A program made the position numbers and the translations under genes. The notes below the pieces were generated by a model. The model worked only from the letters and a program-made list of their open reading frames with translations. It did not search any database and had not been told where the DNA came from. A stretch of DNA of 57,289 bases from Pygmaiobacter massiliensis. Lineage in GTDB: Bacteria > Bacillota > Clostridia > Oscillospirales > Ruminococcaceae. Positions 40,065 to 48,444 of this stretch are shown piece after piece. Each line of letters begins with the position of its first letter. Position 1 is the stretch's first letter. The stretch spans positions 1-57,289 of the forward strand of contig JALFTI010000012.1 in assembly GCA_022778585.1 (NCBI GenBank). Direction: 5' to 3'.

Positions 40065-40241
40065 TCACAGGTCGTCTGCATCCTGCACCGGCGCTTCGTT
40101 TGGGTTTTCAGGCCGGCCGGTATAGCTGCCGGTCGGGTCGGTAGGGCTTGCCGGCTGGTTTACAATCTGCTGTACCACTGCGTTTGCCGCGCCGGGCGCG
40201 AGGGTACTTTGGTTATGCTTTTTCTTTTCTTTCTGTTTCAT
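40065..40241 (-). CDS. 58-residue hydrophilic protein, unknown function
   Basis: A small gene with a textbook ribosome site (aaggagg, 7-nt spacing before the ATG at 40241). The product has a lysine-rich start (MKQKEKKKHNQS) and is rich in Pro, Asn, Gln and Asp with an acidic end (VQDADDL). It has no membrane segment and is probably disordered. It resembles short spore- or cytoplasm-type proteins only in composition and I assign no family. It is divergent from the LCP-like gene with about 100 nt between the two starts. No clear terminator was found before the downstream patatin promoter. Confidence 0.6.
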   Translation of the reverse strand: MKQKEKKKHNQSTLAPGAANAVVQQIVNQPASPTDPTGSYTGRPENPNEAPVQDADDL

Positions 40242-40341
40242 CCCTATGCCTCCTTTTTGCTGTATATTCTTTCTTTTTGCCGCCGAAACTATGCACAAGA
40301 CTGTTCTGGCGCTGGGTCTGCCAGGAAAGAAGGATAAGCCG

Positions 40342-41184
40342 ATGAAAAAAAGCAAAGCATTTTGGTTAACATTTCTGGCCGCTTTGGCCCTACTCATTCC
40401 GTTATATGCCATCATCTATCTGCAGGCTATGCTGCAAAACCACACCGATAGCCCGGCCGCAGCTTCCCAGTCTCAGGTAGGAGTTGACAAACCTTCCCCC
40501 GAAGACTGGCGCAACCTGTTTGTCTGCGCTACCGGTGATGAACCGCTGTTCTTTTTGGTGCGGTTTGATCCGTTTCAGGGCAGAGCCGCCGTGACGGTAC
40601 TGCGACCGGACACCCTGCTTTTGAATCCTGGCGGCGGGGTAACCCAGCTGAAAAGCGCCTGGGAATATGCCGGGCCCGGTTACGCTGCCGACCGGGTAGC
40701 CGATACGCTGGACCTGACGGTATCCCATTATTTACAGCTGCCAAAGGAAAGCCTGATTGAGCTGGGCGAACAGATTGGTCCCGTGCGGCTGAACGCCGAT
40801 ACGCTGCAATTGGCCGGTGCTTCCAAAATTGCGCCGGGTGAGGATGCGGCAGCTCTTTCGGCCCAAAACATTGCGGATTTAATCCGCCTTGCCGATCTAC
40901 CGCTGGCTCAGTCTGCCCCATTTTGCGGCAAGGTACTGGCACTTTTTTTGGCCTGCGGCACAGACCAGCTGTCTCAGCTGATTCCCCAGCTGCTGCGCTC
41001 CAACACCGAAGGGCTTTCCACCAGTATTTTTGCCGACGAAATTTACGATTACGAGCATATTTTGGGATATTTTGTTCTCTCGCCACCCAAGGTGGAATCC
41101 TTCTGTTTTGACGGCATTGAAACCGAACAGGGATTTGAACTGGCCGAAACAGCCCCGGCACAGGCCGCAGAGTACTTTACCTGA
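40342..41184 (+). CDS. Degenerate LytR-CpsA-Psr (LCP)-like membrane protein
   Basis: A 280-residue protein with one N-terminal membrane helix (about 7-28) and an outside domain. The layout after the helix resembles an LCP domain: a strand block FFLVRFDPFQGRAAVTVLRPDTLL in place of the usual S-I-P-R-D-T, then KSAWEYAGPGYAADRVADTLDL in place of KLNAAYAYGG plus the partner helix, and YLQLPKESLIELGEQIGPVRL. LCP enzymes attach wall polymers to peptidoglycan; here the conserved Arg/Asp set is only partly kept (RPD instead of PRD), so catalysis is doubtful. ATG 40342 follows aaggat. Assignment rests on pattern, not strong identity. Confidence 0.55.
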   Translation: MKKSKAFWLTFLAALALLIPLYAIIYLQAMLQNHTDSPAAASQSQVGVDKPSPEDWRNLFVCATGDEPLFFLVRFDPFQGRAAVTVLRPDTLLLNPGGGVTQLKSAWEYAGPGYAADRVADTLDLTVSHYLQLPKESLIELGEQIGPVRLNADTLQLAGASKIAPGEDAAALSAQNIADLIRLADLPLAQSAPFCGKVLALFLACGTDQLSQLIPQLLRSNTEGLSTSIFADEIYDYEHILGYFVLSPPKVESFCFDGIETEQGFELAETAPAQAAEYFT

Positions 41185-41400
41185 AATGTTTTATCGCCTT
41201 ATTGAGGCAAAAAAACAAGCCAGGCCGGCATAACACCAAAATAAACACCGGCAAGGTCCGCTTTCCCGGCTTTGCAGCGTTGAAACTTTTAAAAAACCTT
41301 ACGGGCAGCGGCAAAGCTTTTTGGGCAGAGCCATGAAAGCCGGGCATTTTAGGTTTGACCGACTGGCCCTGGCACCTAACACTTTATGCAGAAACTGCAA

Positions 41401-41440
41401 AAAGGGCAGGATGAGCCTGAATGGCTCGTCCTGCCCCTTT
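41401..41440. terminator. Terminator-like hairpin downstream of the LCP-like gene
   Basis: A stem of about 17 bp (arms from aaagggcagga-gagcc) with a tgaat loop and A/T flanks. It lies 217 nt after the LCP-like stop. The rest of 41185-41561 shows no gene. Confidence 0.7.
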
Positions 41441-41561
41441 GTTCTTTATCTGTAACCACCGACCAAACGGTTATTTTTATACGCCGCCTGCGCTGCGCTT
41501 ACTGCTTTTCGGGTTTTAAAAAGCGCTTTTTATAACAGTTGTGTGCAGAATTTTGCAAAAG

Positions 41562-41597
41562 AAAAACGGCGGGCTTTGCTGCCCGCCGTTTTTTTGT
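41562..41597 (-). terminator. Terminator of the rimP-rpsO cluster
   Basis: A 13-bp perfect stem (41562-41574 with 41581-41593) with A and T runs, 52 nt after the rpsO stop. Works on either strand. Confidence 0.9.
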
Positions 41598-41648
41598 TTG
41601 AATGCTCAAGCCAACGCCCGTTTGAGCAGGCGCTCTGCCAACCGGTTC

Positions 41649-41906
41649 TTACTTGCGCAGACCCAGCTTGGCAATAATGGCACGATACCGCTCAATATCC
41701 TTCTTCTGCAGGTAAGCCAGCAGGTTGCGGCGGCGGCCAACCATCTTCAGCAAACCACGGTTGCTGTGGTGGTCGTTCTTGTTCTCCTTCATGTGAGCGG
41801 TCAGGTGGTTAATGCGGGCGGTCAAAAGAGCGATCTGGACCTCCGGAGAGCCGGTATCCTTTTCGTTCAGGCCGTATTTTGCAATGATCTCGGACTTGGT
41901 TTCCAT
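41649..41906 (-). CDS. rpsO: 30S ribosomal protein S15
   Basis: An 85-residue S15 of normal length (MetAla-type start, the [16 protein letters not shown] helix, the H-L-x-x-H-x-K-x-N-K-x-D-H-H block that binds 16S rRNA, then [10 protein letters not shown]). S15 binds the central domain of 16S rRNA early in small-subunit assembly. An aaggag site lies 8 nt before the ATG. It is last in the cluster but also has its own promoter overlapping the end of ribF and a hairpin leader that may bind S15. Confidence 0.97.
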   Translation of the reverse strand: METKSEIIAKYGLNEKDTGSPEVQIALLTARINHLTAHMKENKNDHHSNRGLLKMVGRRRNLLAYLQKKDIERYRAIIAKLGLRK

Positions 41907-41948
41907 GTTTCGTAACTCCTTTTATTCCAAAAATTTGCCGCGGACCAA

Positions 41949-41978
41949 GGTCAGGGCCGGAGAACCGCTGCCTGAGCC
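41949..41978 (-). promoter_or_regulatory. Candidate S15 autoregulatory leader hairpin
   Basis: Between the rpsO promoter and start, the RNA folds as ggctcagg / cctgacc (one bulged C) with an inner cgg-ttct-ccg hairpin. Leaders that bind S15 and repress rpsO exist in several bacterial groups with unrelated shapes. Binding here is inferred. Confidence 0.4.
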
Positions 41979-41993
41979 CGGGTAAGCTAAATA

Positions 41994-42022
41994 ATTATAC
42001 CACTCCCGCTGAGGCTTGTAAA
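41994..42022 (-). promoter_or_regulatory. Internal promoter of rpsO overlapping the ribF stop
   Basis: Minus strand TTTACA (42017-42022), 17-nt spacer, TATAAT (41994-41999). The ribF stop codon TAA lies within the -10 box. Confidence 0.75.
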
Positions 42023-42933
42023 GTTTTTTGCGGGTGGTTTTCAAAATATTTCACCGAACGCTGGGCGGCGTCGGCAATGCAGCGGCGCAGCTGGTCCAGG
42101 TTTTCAAACCGCTGCACCGGTTCCAGGTATTCATACAGCTCCAACCGAACAGGCCGGCCATACAAATTGCCCTCGTACCCAACCAGATAGCTTTCGCAGG
42201 TGACCTGTGTTCCCCCCACTGTGGGCTGGCTGCCAATACCGGTAGCCGCGGGATAACGCACCCCATCTACCCAAGCACAGGACAGGTACACCCCTTCTTT
42301 GGGCCGCAGAAGGCCGGCGGGGTAGATTTGATTGATAGTGGGGAAGCCCAGCTTTCCCGAACCAATGCCCTTTCCCGCCTGCACCGGCAGGGTAACCGCA
42401 TAAGCTTCGCCCAAAAGCCAATTGGCGTGGGCAATGTCGCCCTGGGCCAAAAGCTTGCGAATGCGGCTGGAAGAAACCAGGCTTCCGTCGGCGGCCTGCA
42501 TTTCCACAATGGTATGCTCAATGCCCACCTGCCGGCACAATTGCCCCAAAAGCTGCACATTTCCCTTACCGCCCCGGCCAAAGGTAAAATTGTCCCCGGT
42601 AAACACAGCGGCTGCGTTCATTTTTTCCACCAAAACCTGCTGGACAAACTGCTCGGGGGTTAAATTTTTAAAGCTTTCATATTCGGGGCAGTAAAACAGC
42701 TCAATGCCGCAATGCTCAATCCGGCGCCGGCGCTCTTCGGCGCTGACCACCCGCTCGCCCTTAATGGTTTTTACCCCGTCAAACCAAAAGGTAAAAACCG
42801 CCGATTGCAGGCCGCACTGCCTTGCGGCTTCGCAGGCAGCGGCCAGCACCTTGCGGTGGCCCAGGTGAACGCCGTCAAAATAGCCCAGCGCAACCGCTGT
42901 TTTTTTCTGTTGCTTTTCTGTCAGGTCGATCAT
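41995..42933 (-). CDS. ribF: Bifunctional riboflavin kinase / FAD synthetase
   Basis: A 312-residue enzyme making FMN from riboflavin and then FAD. The N-terminal nucleotidyltransferase half shows ALGYFDGVHLGHRKVL (H-x-G-H) and the SSSRIRKLL signature; the C-terminal kinase half shows GKGIGSGKLGFPTINQ (G-x-P-T-x-N) and ESYLVGYEGNLYGRPVRLELYEYL. ATG 42933 follows gggaagga. The frame continues well upstream into truB sequence without a start signal. It lies 41 nt after truB, in the place it holds in Bacillus and Clostridia. Confidence 0.95.
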   Translation of the reverse strand: MIDLTEKQQKKTAVALGYFDGVHLGHRKVLAAACEAARQCGLQSAVFTFWFDGVKTIKGERVVSAEERRRRIEHCGIELFYCPEYESFKNLTPEQFVQQVLVEKMNAAAVFTGDNFTFGRGGKGNVQLLGQLCRQVGIEHTIVEMQAADGSLVSSSRIRKLLAQGDIAHANWLLGEAYAVTLPVQAGKGIGSGKLGFPTINQIYPAGLLRPKEGVYLSCAWVDGVRYPAATGIGSQPTVGGTQVTCESYLVGYEGNLYGRPVRLELYEYLEPVQRFENLDQLRRCIADAAQRSVKYFENHPQKTLQASAGVV

Positions 42934-42974
42934 ATCTACTGGTCCTTCCCGCCTTTTTAAGCGACAGGGGCTTA

Positions 42975-43862
42975 TCAGTCCCTGTCGCAGAATAGTTTTT
43001 TTACCCGCAGCACCCGGTCTTCCAGTTGGGCAAGGCCCATAAATTCGCCCTGGTAATAAACCCGGTAGGTGCCGTTTGGCTTTGAAATGTGGGTGGGTGC
43101 GCCGTTCAAAAGCCGCCGCGCCAGCTCTTCGCTGGCGTTCAGGCTGGGGCATTCCTCAAAAACGCTGTCGGCCGGCAGCAAAAGCCGGTTTACCGCCTCG
43201 CTTTGGCCACCCGCAGCGGCACAGCTTAAAATTTCATCCATAGTGTGGGCCTGCTCAATGGAAAACGGACCACTTTGAATGCGGCGCAGCCCGGTCATCA
43301 CCGCAATCTGTCCCATGCTTTTTGCAAGATCTTCCACCAGCATGCGAATATAGGTACCCTTGCTGCAGTGCACCCGGAACGAAAACTCGCACTCGTCCAG
43401 CTGCTGCAAAAACGAAAGCTCCTGCAGCTGAACCGGCCGGGCAGGGCGTTCCTCCAGCTGCTTACCCTTGCGGGCCGCCTTGTAAAGGGGCTGGCCGTTC
43501 ACCTTCACCGCCGAATACATAGGCACAAGCTGGTCGTATGCGCGCGGAAAATCCGCAAGGCACCGAATAAATTCGGTTTGTGTAATCTGGCAGGGCCGGC
43601 GCTCGCACACCTCGCTCTCCAGGTCTGCCGTGGGGGTCCTTATGCCAAACTTAATGTTTGCAATATAGGTTTTGTCCTGTCGCTGGGGCAGGTCCACCGC
43701 CTTGCGGGCAGGGCCCGCAAACAGCGGCAGCACACCGGTTGCCAGCGGGTCCAGCGTTCCGGAATGCCCAATCTTGCGGGTATGCAGCGCCCCCCGCAGC
43801 TTGGCAATCACATCAAAGCTGGTCCAGCCACTGGGCTTATCCACCACTAAAATTCCGTTCAT
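42975..43862 (-). CDS. truB: tRNA pseudouridine(55) synthase
   Basis: A 295-residue enzyme making pseudouridine 55 in the T-loop of tRNA. The opening NGILVVDKPSGWTSFDVI, HSGTLDPLATGVLP with the catalytic Asp38, and the later YSAVKVNGQPLYKAARKG are standard, and the C-terminal PUA-like part follows. Its ATG overlaps the nrnA stop (ATGA). Confidence 0.96.
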   Translation of the reverse strand: MNGILVVDKPSGWTSFDVIAKLRGALHTRKIGHSGTLDPLATGVLPLFAGPARKAVDLPQRQDKTYIANIKFGIRTPTADLESEVCERRPCQITQTEFIRCLADFPRAYDQLVPMYSAVKVNGQPLYKAARKGKQLEERPARPVQLQELSFLQQLDECEFSFRVHCSKGTYIRMLVEDLAKSMGQIAVMTGLRRIQSGPFSIEQAHTMDEILSCAAAGGQSEAVNRLLLPADSVFEECPSLNASEELARRLLNGAPTHISKPNGTYRVYYQGEFMGLAQLEDRVLRVKKLFCDRD

Positions 43863-44809
43863 AGCTGTTTTGCAACCTCGGCCAGAACGGCAGCCTTGGC
43901 GTTTTCCAGATTGCCGAAAAATTCGCAGCCGGAAGCCCGGTTATGGCCCCCGCCGCCCAGGCCCGCCGCAATGGACGCGGCGTCGATCGGCTCCAAGGTC
44001 CGCACCGATACCTTATAGCTGCCGCTTTCCAGCTGCCGCATGGTAATACCCACCTGCACCCCTTCAATGGCGCGGGGAATCGAGGTAATGCCCTCCAGGT
44101 CGGTATCGTCGGCTCCCGCCTGGCGAATTTCGTCCCTTGTGACATACATCAGCGCGCAGCGGCCGTCAAAATGGTATTCAATATGGCTGGTGGCAATCTG
44201 TTCAATGGCAAGGCGGCTGCGGCTTTTGCTTTCAAACAAAAGCTGGTTCAGCCGTATCAGGTCTGCCCCCTTCTCAATCACTCTGGCGGCTACCTGGTGG
44301 GTATAGGCTGTGGTATTGGAAAATTTAAAGCAGCCGGTATCGGTGGAGAGGCCGGTATACAGGCAGCTTGCGATCAGCGGGGTGATGGGGGTATCCATCT
44401 TCTCGATGACCTCGTACATAATTTCGGCCGTGGCCGCGGCTTCCGGGCGCACCAGTGTGTCGCCGGCATAGCCGGAATTGGTGGCATGGTGGTCAATACA
44501 CAGGTCGGCCCGTTTGCCCCACTCCACGCTTTTTTCGCCAAACAGCTGGGTGCCAGCAATATCCACTGCCACCACATAGCCCGGCTGCCAGCTTTCGTCA
44601 TACAGCGAAAGCTGCAAAAAGTCATACCGCGGGGCAATGGGGTCTGAACAAAGCACTGCCGCCCGTTTGCCTTTCGCCTGCAGCGCGTGCAAAAGCGCGC
44701 CGGCAGAACCTAAGGTGTCACCATCGGGATTTTTGTGGCACAGTACAAGAATATCCTCCGCCTGAAGAAGCTTTTCAACCGCCTGCTCCAGGGTTATTGT
44801 CTCAATCAT
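43859..44809 (-). CDS. nrnA: DHH/DHHA1 phosphoesterase, NrnA-type oligoribonuclease/pAp phosphatase
   Basis: A 316-residue protein. The DHH domain shows CHKNPDGDTLGSA (H-x-x-P-D-x-D), VAVDIA and CIDHHATNSG metal-binding motifs; the DHHA1 domain ends with GGGGHNRASGCEF. NrnA degrades 2-5 nt RNA pieces, and in Gram-positives also dephosphorylates 3'-phosphoadenosine 5'-phosphate. It may also take part in pGpG turnover, which would connect with the HD-GYP protein only indirectly. Placement between rbfA and truB is usual in Firmicutes. It overlaps rbfA by 8 nt. Confidence 0.92.
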   Translation of the reverse strand: MIETITLEQAVEKLLQAEDILVLCHKNPDGDTLGSAGALLHALQAKGKRAAVLCSDPIAPRYDFLQLSLYDESWQPGYVVAVDIAGTQLFGEKSVEWGKRADLCIDHHATNSGYAGDTLVRPEAAATAEIMYEVIEKMDTPITPLIASCLYTGLSTDTGCFKFSNTTAYTHQVAARVIEKGADLIRLNQLLFESKSRSRLAIEQIATSHIEYHFDGRCALMYVTRDEIRQAGADDTDLEGITSIPRAIEGVQVGITMRQLESGSYKVSVRTLEPIDAASIAAGLGGGGHNRASGCEFFGNLENAKAAVLAEVAKQL

Positions 44810-45146
44810 GGTTCAGTTCTCCTATGATCTTATTAATCCTGGCGGCATAGGCAGCGCCTTCATCCCGCACAAAGGTAAAGGCGGGGCTTTTGCGGATATG
44901 CATCCGCTTGGCGATCTCGCTGCGCACATGGCCGGCGGCATGGTTCAGCGCCTTAATGGCATCCTGCGCCGCCTGCTCTTCGCCCAGCACACTGATATAC
45001 ACCCTGGCATTGTCCAAATCTGCCGTTACATCCACCCGCATCACAGTCAAAAAGCCCTGCACTCGCGGGTCCTTCATATGGCCGATAATGTCAATGATCT
45101 CGCGTTTCATATCTTCTGCCAGGCGGCCCATGTTGTTGTTTGCCAT
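44802..45146 (-). CDS. rbfA: 30S ribosome-binding factor A
   Basis: A 114-residue KH-type protein needed for maturation of the 16S 5' end and cold growth. Signatures: RLAEDMKREIIDII at the start, DPRVQGFLTVMRVDVTADLDNARVYISV, and KRMHIRKSPAFTFVRDEG near the end. Length is typical. It lies 22 nt after infB. Confidence 0.95.
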   Translation of the reverse strand: MANNNMGRLAEDMKREIIDIIGHMKDPRVQGFLTVMRVDVTADLDNARVYISVLGEEQAAQDAIKALNHAAGHVRSEIAKRMHIRKSPAFTFVRDEGAAYAARINKIIGELNHD

Positions 45147-45168
45147 ACTTTCCTCCTGTCAGCACCGC

Positions 45169-47796
45169 TCAGTCCCGGTACTCTTCCAGAACGAACGCCT
45201 CAAAAATGTCGCCCTCTTTAATATCGGAGAATTTATCAAGGCCAATGCCGCACTCGTAGCCGGCAGCGACCTCCTTCACATCGTCCTTAAACCGGCGCAG
45301 CGAGTCGATCTCGTCTTCGGCCAGCACAATGCCGTCCCGCACCACGCGGATTTTGCTGCCGCGGGTGACCTTGCCTTCCAGCACATAGCTGCCAGCAATG
45401 GTACCGGCGGAAGAAATTTTGAAGACATTGCGCACCTCGATGCGGCCCAGCTCCACCTCGCGGATCTTCGGGGCCAGCATGCCCTTCATGGCGTCGGTCA
45501 CATCGTTGATGGCGTCGTAGATGACCCGGTACATCCGCATCTCCACCTCGGCCTGGGCGGCTTCCACCTTGGCCACAGGGTCGGGCCGCACATTAAAGCC
45601 AATGATGATGGCGCCGGAAGCCGAAGCCAGCATAACATCGCTTTTGGAGATGGCGCCCACACCGGCGTGGATCACCTTAACCCGCACTTCGTCGTTGGAG
45701 ATTTTTTCCAAAGACTGCTTCACCGCTTCGGCCGAGCCCTGCACATCCGCCTTCACCACAATGGGCAGCTCCTTGCGCTCGCCTTCGGCGATCTGGCTGA
45801 ACAGGTTATCCAGCGTGACCTTTTTATACTGGTTGAACTGCTCCTGCTTTTGAGCGTCGGCACGCTGGGAAGCCAGCTCACGGGCCAAGCGCTCATCCTC
45901 CACTGCCTCAAACAGGTCGCCGGCAGCGGGCACATCGGTCAGGCCGGTAATCTCCACCGGGGTGGACGGACCGGCCGATTCGATCAATTCGCCCTTATCG
46001 TTGCGCATGGTGCGCACACGGCCCACCACAGTGCCTGCAATAATGCTGTCGCCCTTGTGCAGCGTACCATTTTGTACCAGCACGGTAGCCACAGCGCCCT
46101 GGCCTTTGTCCAGCCGGGCCTCCACCACGGCGCCCTTGGCACGGCGGTGGGGATTGGCTTTCAGCTCTTTCACTTCGGCCACCAGGTTAATGGTGTCCAG
46201 CAGGTCGTCAATGCCCATACCGGTCAGGGCCGAAACCGGCACGCAGATGGTATCGCCGCCCCAATCTTCGGGCACCAGCTCGTACTGGGTCAGCTGTTCC
46301 TTTACCCGTTCGGGGTTTGCGGTGGGTTTATCCATCTTACTGATCGCCACGATAATGGTGGTATCGGCCGCTTTTGCGTGGTTGATGGACTCAACCGTCT
46401 GGGGCATAATGCCATCGTCGGCCGCCACCACCAGCACGGCAATGTCGGTGAGGTTTGCGCCTCGGGCGCGCATGGAGGTGAAAGCCTCGTGGCCCGGCGT
46501 ATCCAGGAAGGTAATGGCCTTGCCGTCCTTCACCACCTGGTAAGCGCCGATGGCCTGGGTAATGCCGCCGGCTTCGCCTTCGGTGACGCGGGTCGCCCGA
46601 ATGGCATCCAGAATGGAGGTTTTGCCGTGGTCTACATGGCCCATAACCACCACAACCGGCGGACGCTCTTCCAGCGTTGCGGGATCGTCCTGCTCGTTTT
46701 CGAACAGCCGCTCCTCAATGGTCACATGCACCTCGTGCTCCACCTTGGCGCCCAGCTCTTCGGCCACCAGGCAGGCAGTATCAAAATCAATCACTTCCGA
46801 AACCGAGGCCATAACGCCAAGGCCCATCAGCTTTTTAATCACATTGGCGGCGGTCTGCTTCAGCCGGCTGGCCAGTTCGCCCACCGTAATCTCATCCGGA
46901 ATCGAAACCTTAAGCTGCGCTTTGCGGGCTTTTTCCAGCTGAAGCCGCTGCAGGCGCTCCGCTTCGGTTTCGCGTTTTTTGCCCTGAGGACCCTTGCCGC
47001 CAAACTTGCCGGGCCGGTTTGCAAATTTTTGCTTGCCGCCCACCGCATTTTTGCCGTGCTTGCCGGAAGCCTGGGCTGCGCCGCGGGTTCCCGCGCCGGC
47101 CAAGGTGTCGTATTTTTCATTATACTTATCCAGGTTCACTTCGCTGGTGCGGGTATCCACCGTCATGGTCACGGTTTCCCGGCGCTGCTCGGCGGGCTTT
47201 GCGGTTTCCTTATTTTCCTTTTCCGCCTTTTTGCCGGAATTTTTCGCTTCCACCAAGCTGCCGTCTGCACGGCGCAGCGGGCCGCCCATCGGCGCGGCCG
47301 GCTTTTGGCGTGCCGGTTTTTCCGGCTGCTTTTTTTCGCTTACAGTTTCGGGCTTTGTTTGTGCCGAACCCTCAGCAGGCTTTTTTTCCGCTTGCGCGGG
47401 CGCAGCTTTTTCCTGCACCGGCTTTCCGGCTGCAGGCTTTTCTTCTGCAACCTTTTCGGCGGCAGGCTGCAAAGCGGGTTTTTCCGGCTGGGCTTGCGGC
47501 TTCTTTTCCGCATTTTTGGGGGCCGCAGGCTGCTTTTTCTCGGGCTTTTTTTCCGCTGCCTTTTCGGCCGTTTCCTTTTTGGGGGCAGAAAAACAGGCCA
47601 GGTATTCGTCCAGGCTGGCAGCTTCATACTCCTTGGTATAGTGTTCAAACACAAAATTCAGCTCTTCTTCGGTGAGGGGCTGGGTGTGTTTTTTCTGTTC
47701 GCCTAACTTTTCGCCCAGCAATTCCAGCACCTGCTTTGCAGGCTGGCCCAGGTCTTTGGCCACATCGCCGGCTTTATATTTAATCAGCATTTCCAT
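45169..47796 (-). CDS. infB: Translation initiation factor IF-2
   Basis: An 875-residue GTPase bringing initiator tRNA to the 30S subunit. It has a short N-terminal IF2_N domain, a Lys/Glu/Ala/Pro-rich spacer (about 80-280), a second IF2_N-like domain (about 290-345), the G domain (about 375-545), then domains II-IV. G motifs: GHVDHGKTS (G1) and DTPGHEAFT (G3) are normal, but G4 reads SKMD (Ser486) where NKxD is usual, a substitution at the guanine-contacting Asn. The low-complexity region explains the many long antisense reading frames. Confidence 0.96.
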   Translation of the reverse strand: MEMLIKYKAGDVAKDLGQPAKQVLELLGEKLGEQKKHTQPLTEEELNFVFEHYTKEYEAASLDEYLACFSAPKKETAEKAAEKKPEKKQPAAPKNAEKKPQAQPEKPALQPAAEKVAEEKPAAGKPVQEKAAPAQAEKKPAEGSAQTKPETVSEKKQPEKPARQKPAAPMGGPLRRADGSLVEAKNSGKKAEKENKETAKPAEQRRETVTMTVDTRTSEVNLDKYNEKYDTLAGAGTRGAAQASGKHGKNAVGGKQKFANRPGKFGGKGPQGKKRETEAERLQRLQLEKARKAQLKVSIPDEITVGELASRLKQTAANVIKKLMGLGVMASVSEVIDFDTACLVAEELGAKVEHEVHVTIEERLFENEQDDPATLEERPPVVVVMGHVDHGKTSILDAIRATRVTEGEAGGITQAIGAYQVVKDGKAITFLDTPGHEAFTSMRARGANLTDIAVLVVAADDGIMPQTVESINHAKAADTTIIVAISKMDKPTANPERVKEQLTQYELVPEDWGGDTICVPVSALTGMGIDDLLDTINLVAEVKELKANPHRRAKGAVVEARLDKGQGAVATVLVQNGTLHKGDSIIAGTVVGRVRTMRNDKGELIESAGPSTPVEITGLTDVPAAGDLFEAVEDERLARELASQRADAQKQEQFNQYKKVTLDNLFSQIAEGERKELPIVVKADVQGSAEAVKQSLEKISNDEVRVKVIHAGVGAISKSDVMLASASGAIIIGFNVRPDPVAKVEAAQAEVEMRMYRVIYDAINDVTDAMKGMLAPKIREVELGRIEVRNVFKISSAGTIAGSYVLEGKVTRGSKIRVVRDGIVLAEDEIDSLRRFKDDVKEVAAGYECGIGLDKFSDIKEGDIFEAFVLEEYRD

Positions 47797-47814
47797 CTAT
47801 GCGTTTCCCTCCGT

Positions 47815-48141
47815 TTACAGGTTATTTGTTTCGGCCGCAAGCTGGTCTCGCACCAGCCGTGCCAGGCCCTGGTCGGTCACCGCAAACACCCCTGTGCGCT
47901 TGGGGCATACCTGCTCCAGCGCGGCCTGGGTAAGCGGGGCGGTGAAAGCCTGTGCCCCCACCTTTTCACAAAAGCGGTCCACCCGCTTGCGGGTATTGGC
48001 CGAAAGGTCTGCTGCGCAGAACACCAGCACAGCTTTGTTATCATACAGGCTTTCCTGCACCGCATCAAAGCCGGTAACCAGCTTGCCTGCCTTGCGGCAA
48101 AGCGAAACAGCAGAAAGCAGCTTATCAGGCGTCATCGCCAA
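47815..48141 (-). CDS. ylxQ: L7Ae family ribosomal-type RNA-binding protein (YlxQ)
   Basis: A 108-residue L7Ae/L30e-fold protein, the usual neighbour between ylxR and infB in Firmicutes. Blocks: LLSAVSLCRKAGKLVTGFDAV at the start, LVFCAADLSANTRKRVDRFCE and VFAVTDQGLARLV at the end. It binds RNA kink-turns in relatives; the precise role is unclear. The start is TTG at 48141, 6 nt after ggagg; the ATG at 48135, two codons later, is an alternative. It overlaps ylxR. Confidence 0.88.
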   Translation of the reverse strand: MAMTPDKLLSAVSLCRKAGKLVTGFDAVQESLYDNKAVLVFCAADLSANTRKRVDRFCEKVGAQAFTAPLTQAALEQVCPKRTGVFAVTDQGLARLVRDQLAAETNNL

Positions 48142-48406
48142 ATCTCGCCTCCACTTCCTCTTGCAGCCGGTCGTAAATTTCCGGGCTAATGGCGCAGGAG
48201 AAGGCGTGTTCCAGGCGCTTGGCCTTGCGCGCCTTTTCCAGACAACTTTTTTTCGGGCAGATATAGGCGCCGCGGCCGGACTTCTTGCCGGTCAAATCCA
48301 CCAAAATCTCGCCTTGGGCTGTGCGCACTACCCGCACCAGTTCTTTTTTGGGTTTTCCTTCCCCACACCCCACACAATGGCGCTGGGGGATCTTCTTGGT
48401 CACCAT
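48125..48406 (-). CDS. ylxR: YlxR family RNA-binding protein (RnpM-type)
   Basis: A 93-residue protein with the YlxR signature: RHCVGCGEGKPKKELVRVVR, GRGAYICPKKSCLEKARK. The Cys pairs and basic patches fit RNA binding, and relatives have been reported to bind RNase P RNA. ATG 48406 lies 8 nt after agagg; a GTG three codons earlier lies within that site. Located 38 nt after nusA. Confidence 0.92.
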   Translation of the reverse strand: MVTKKIPQRHCVGCGEGKPKKELVRVVRTAQGEILVDLTGKKSGRGAYICPKKSCLEKARKAKRLEHAFSCAISPEIYDRLQEEVEARFGDDA

Positions 48407-48444
48407 ACTCTTCACCTCTGTTTCGTCTGGAATGCGGCCGGCTA

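Noticed and set aside
44890-47706. Very long plus-strand open frame (over 900 codons) opposite infB
   Set aside because: It is antisense to a certain infB gene, has no ribosome site or promoter and a low-complexity His/Gln/Leu/Phe-rich product. GC-rich codon use removes stops from this frame.
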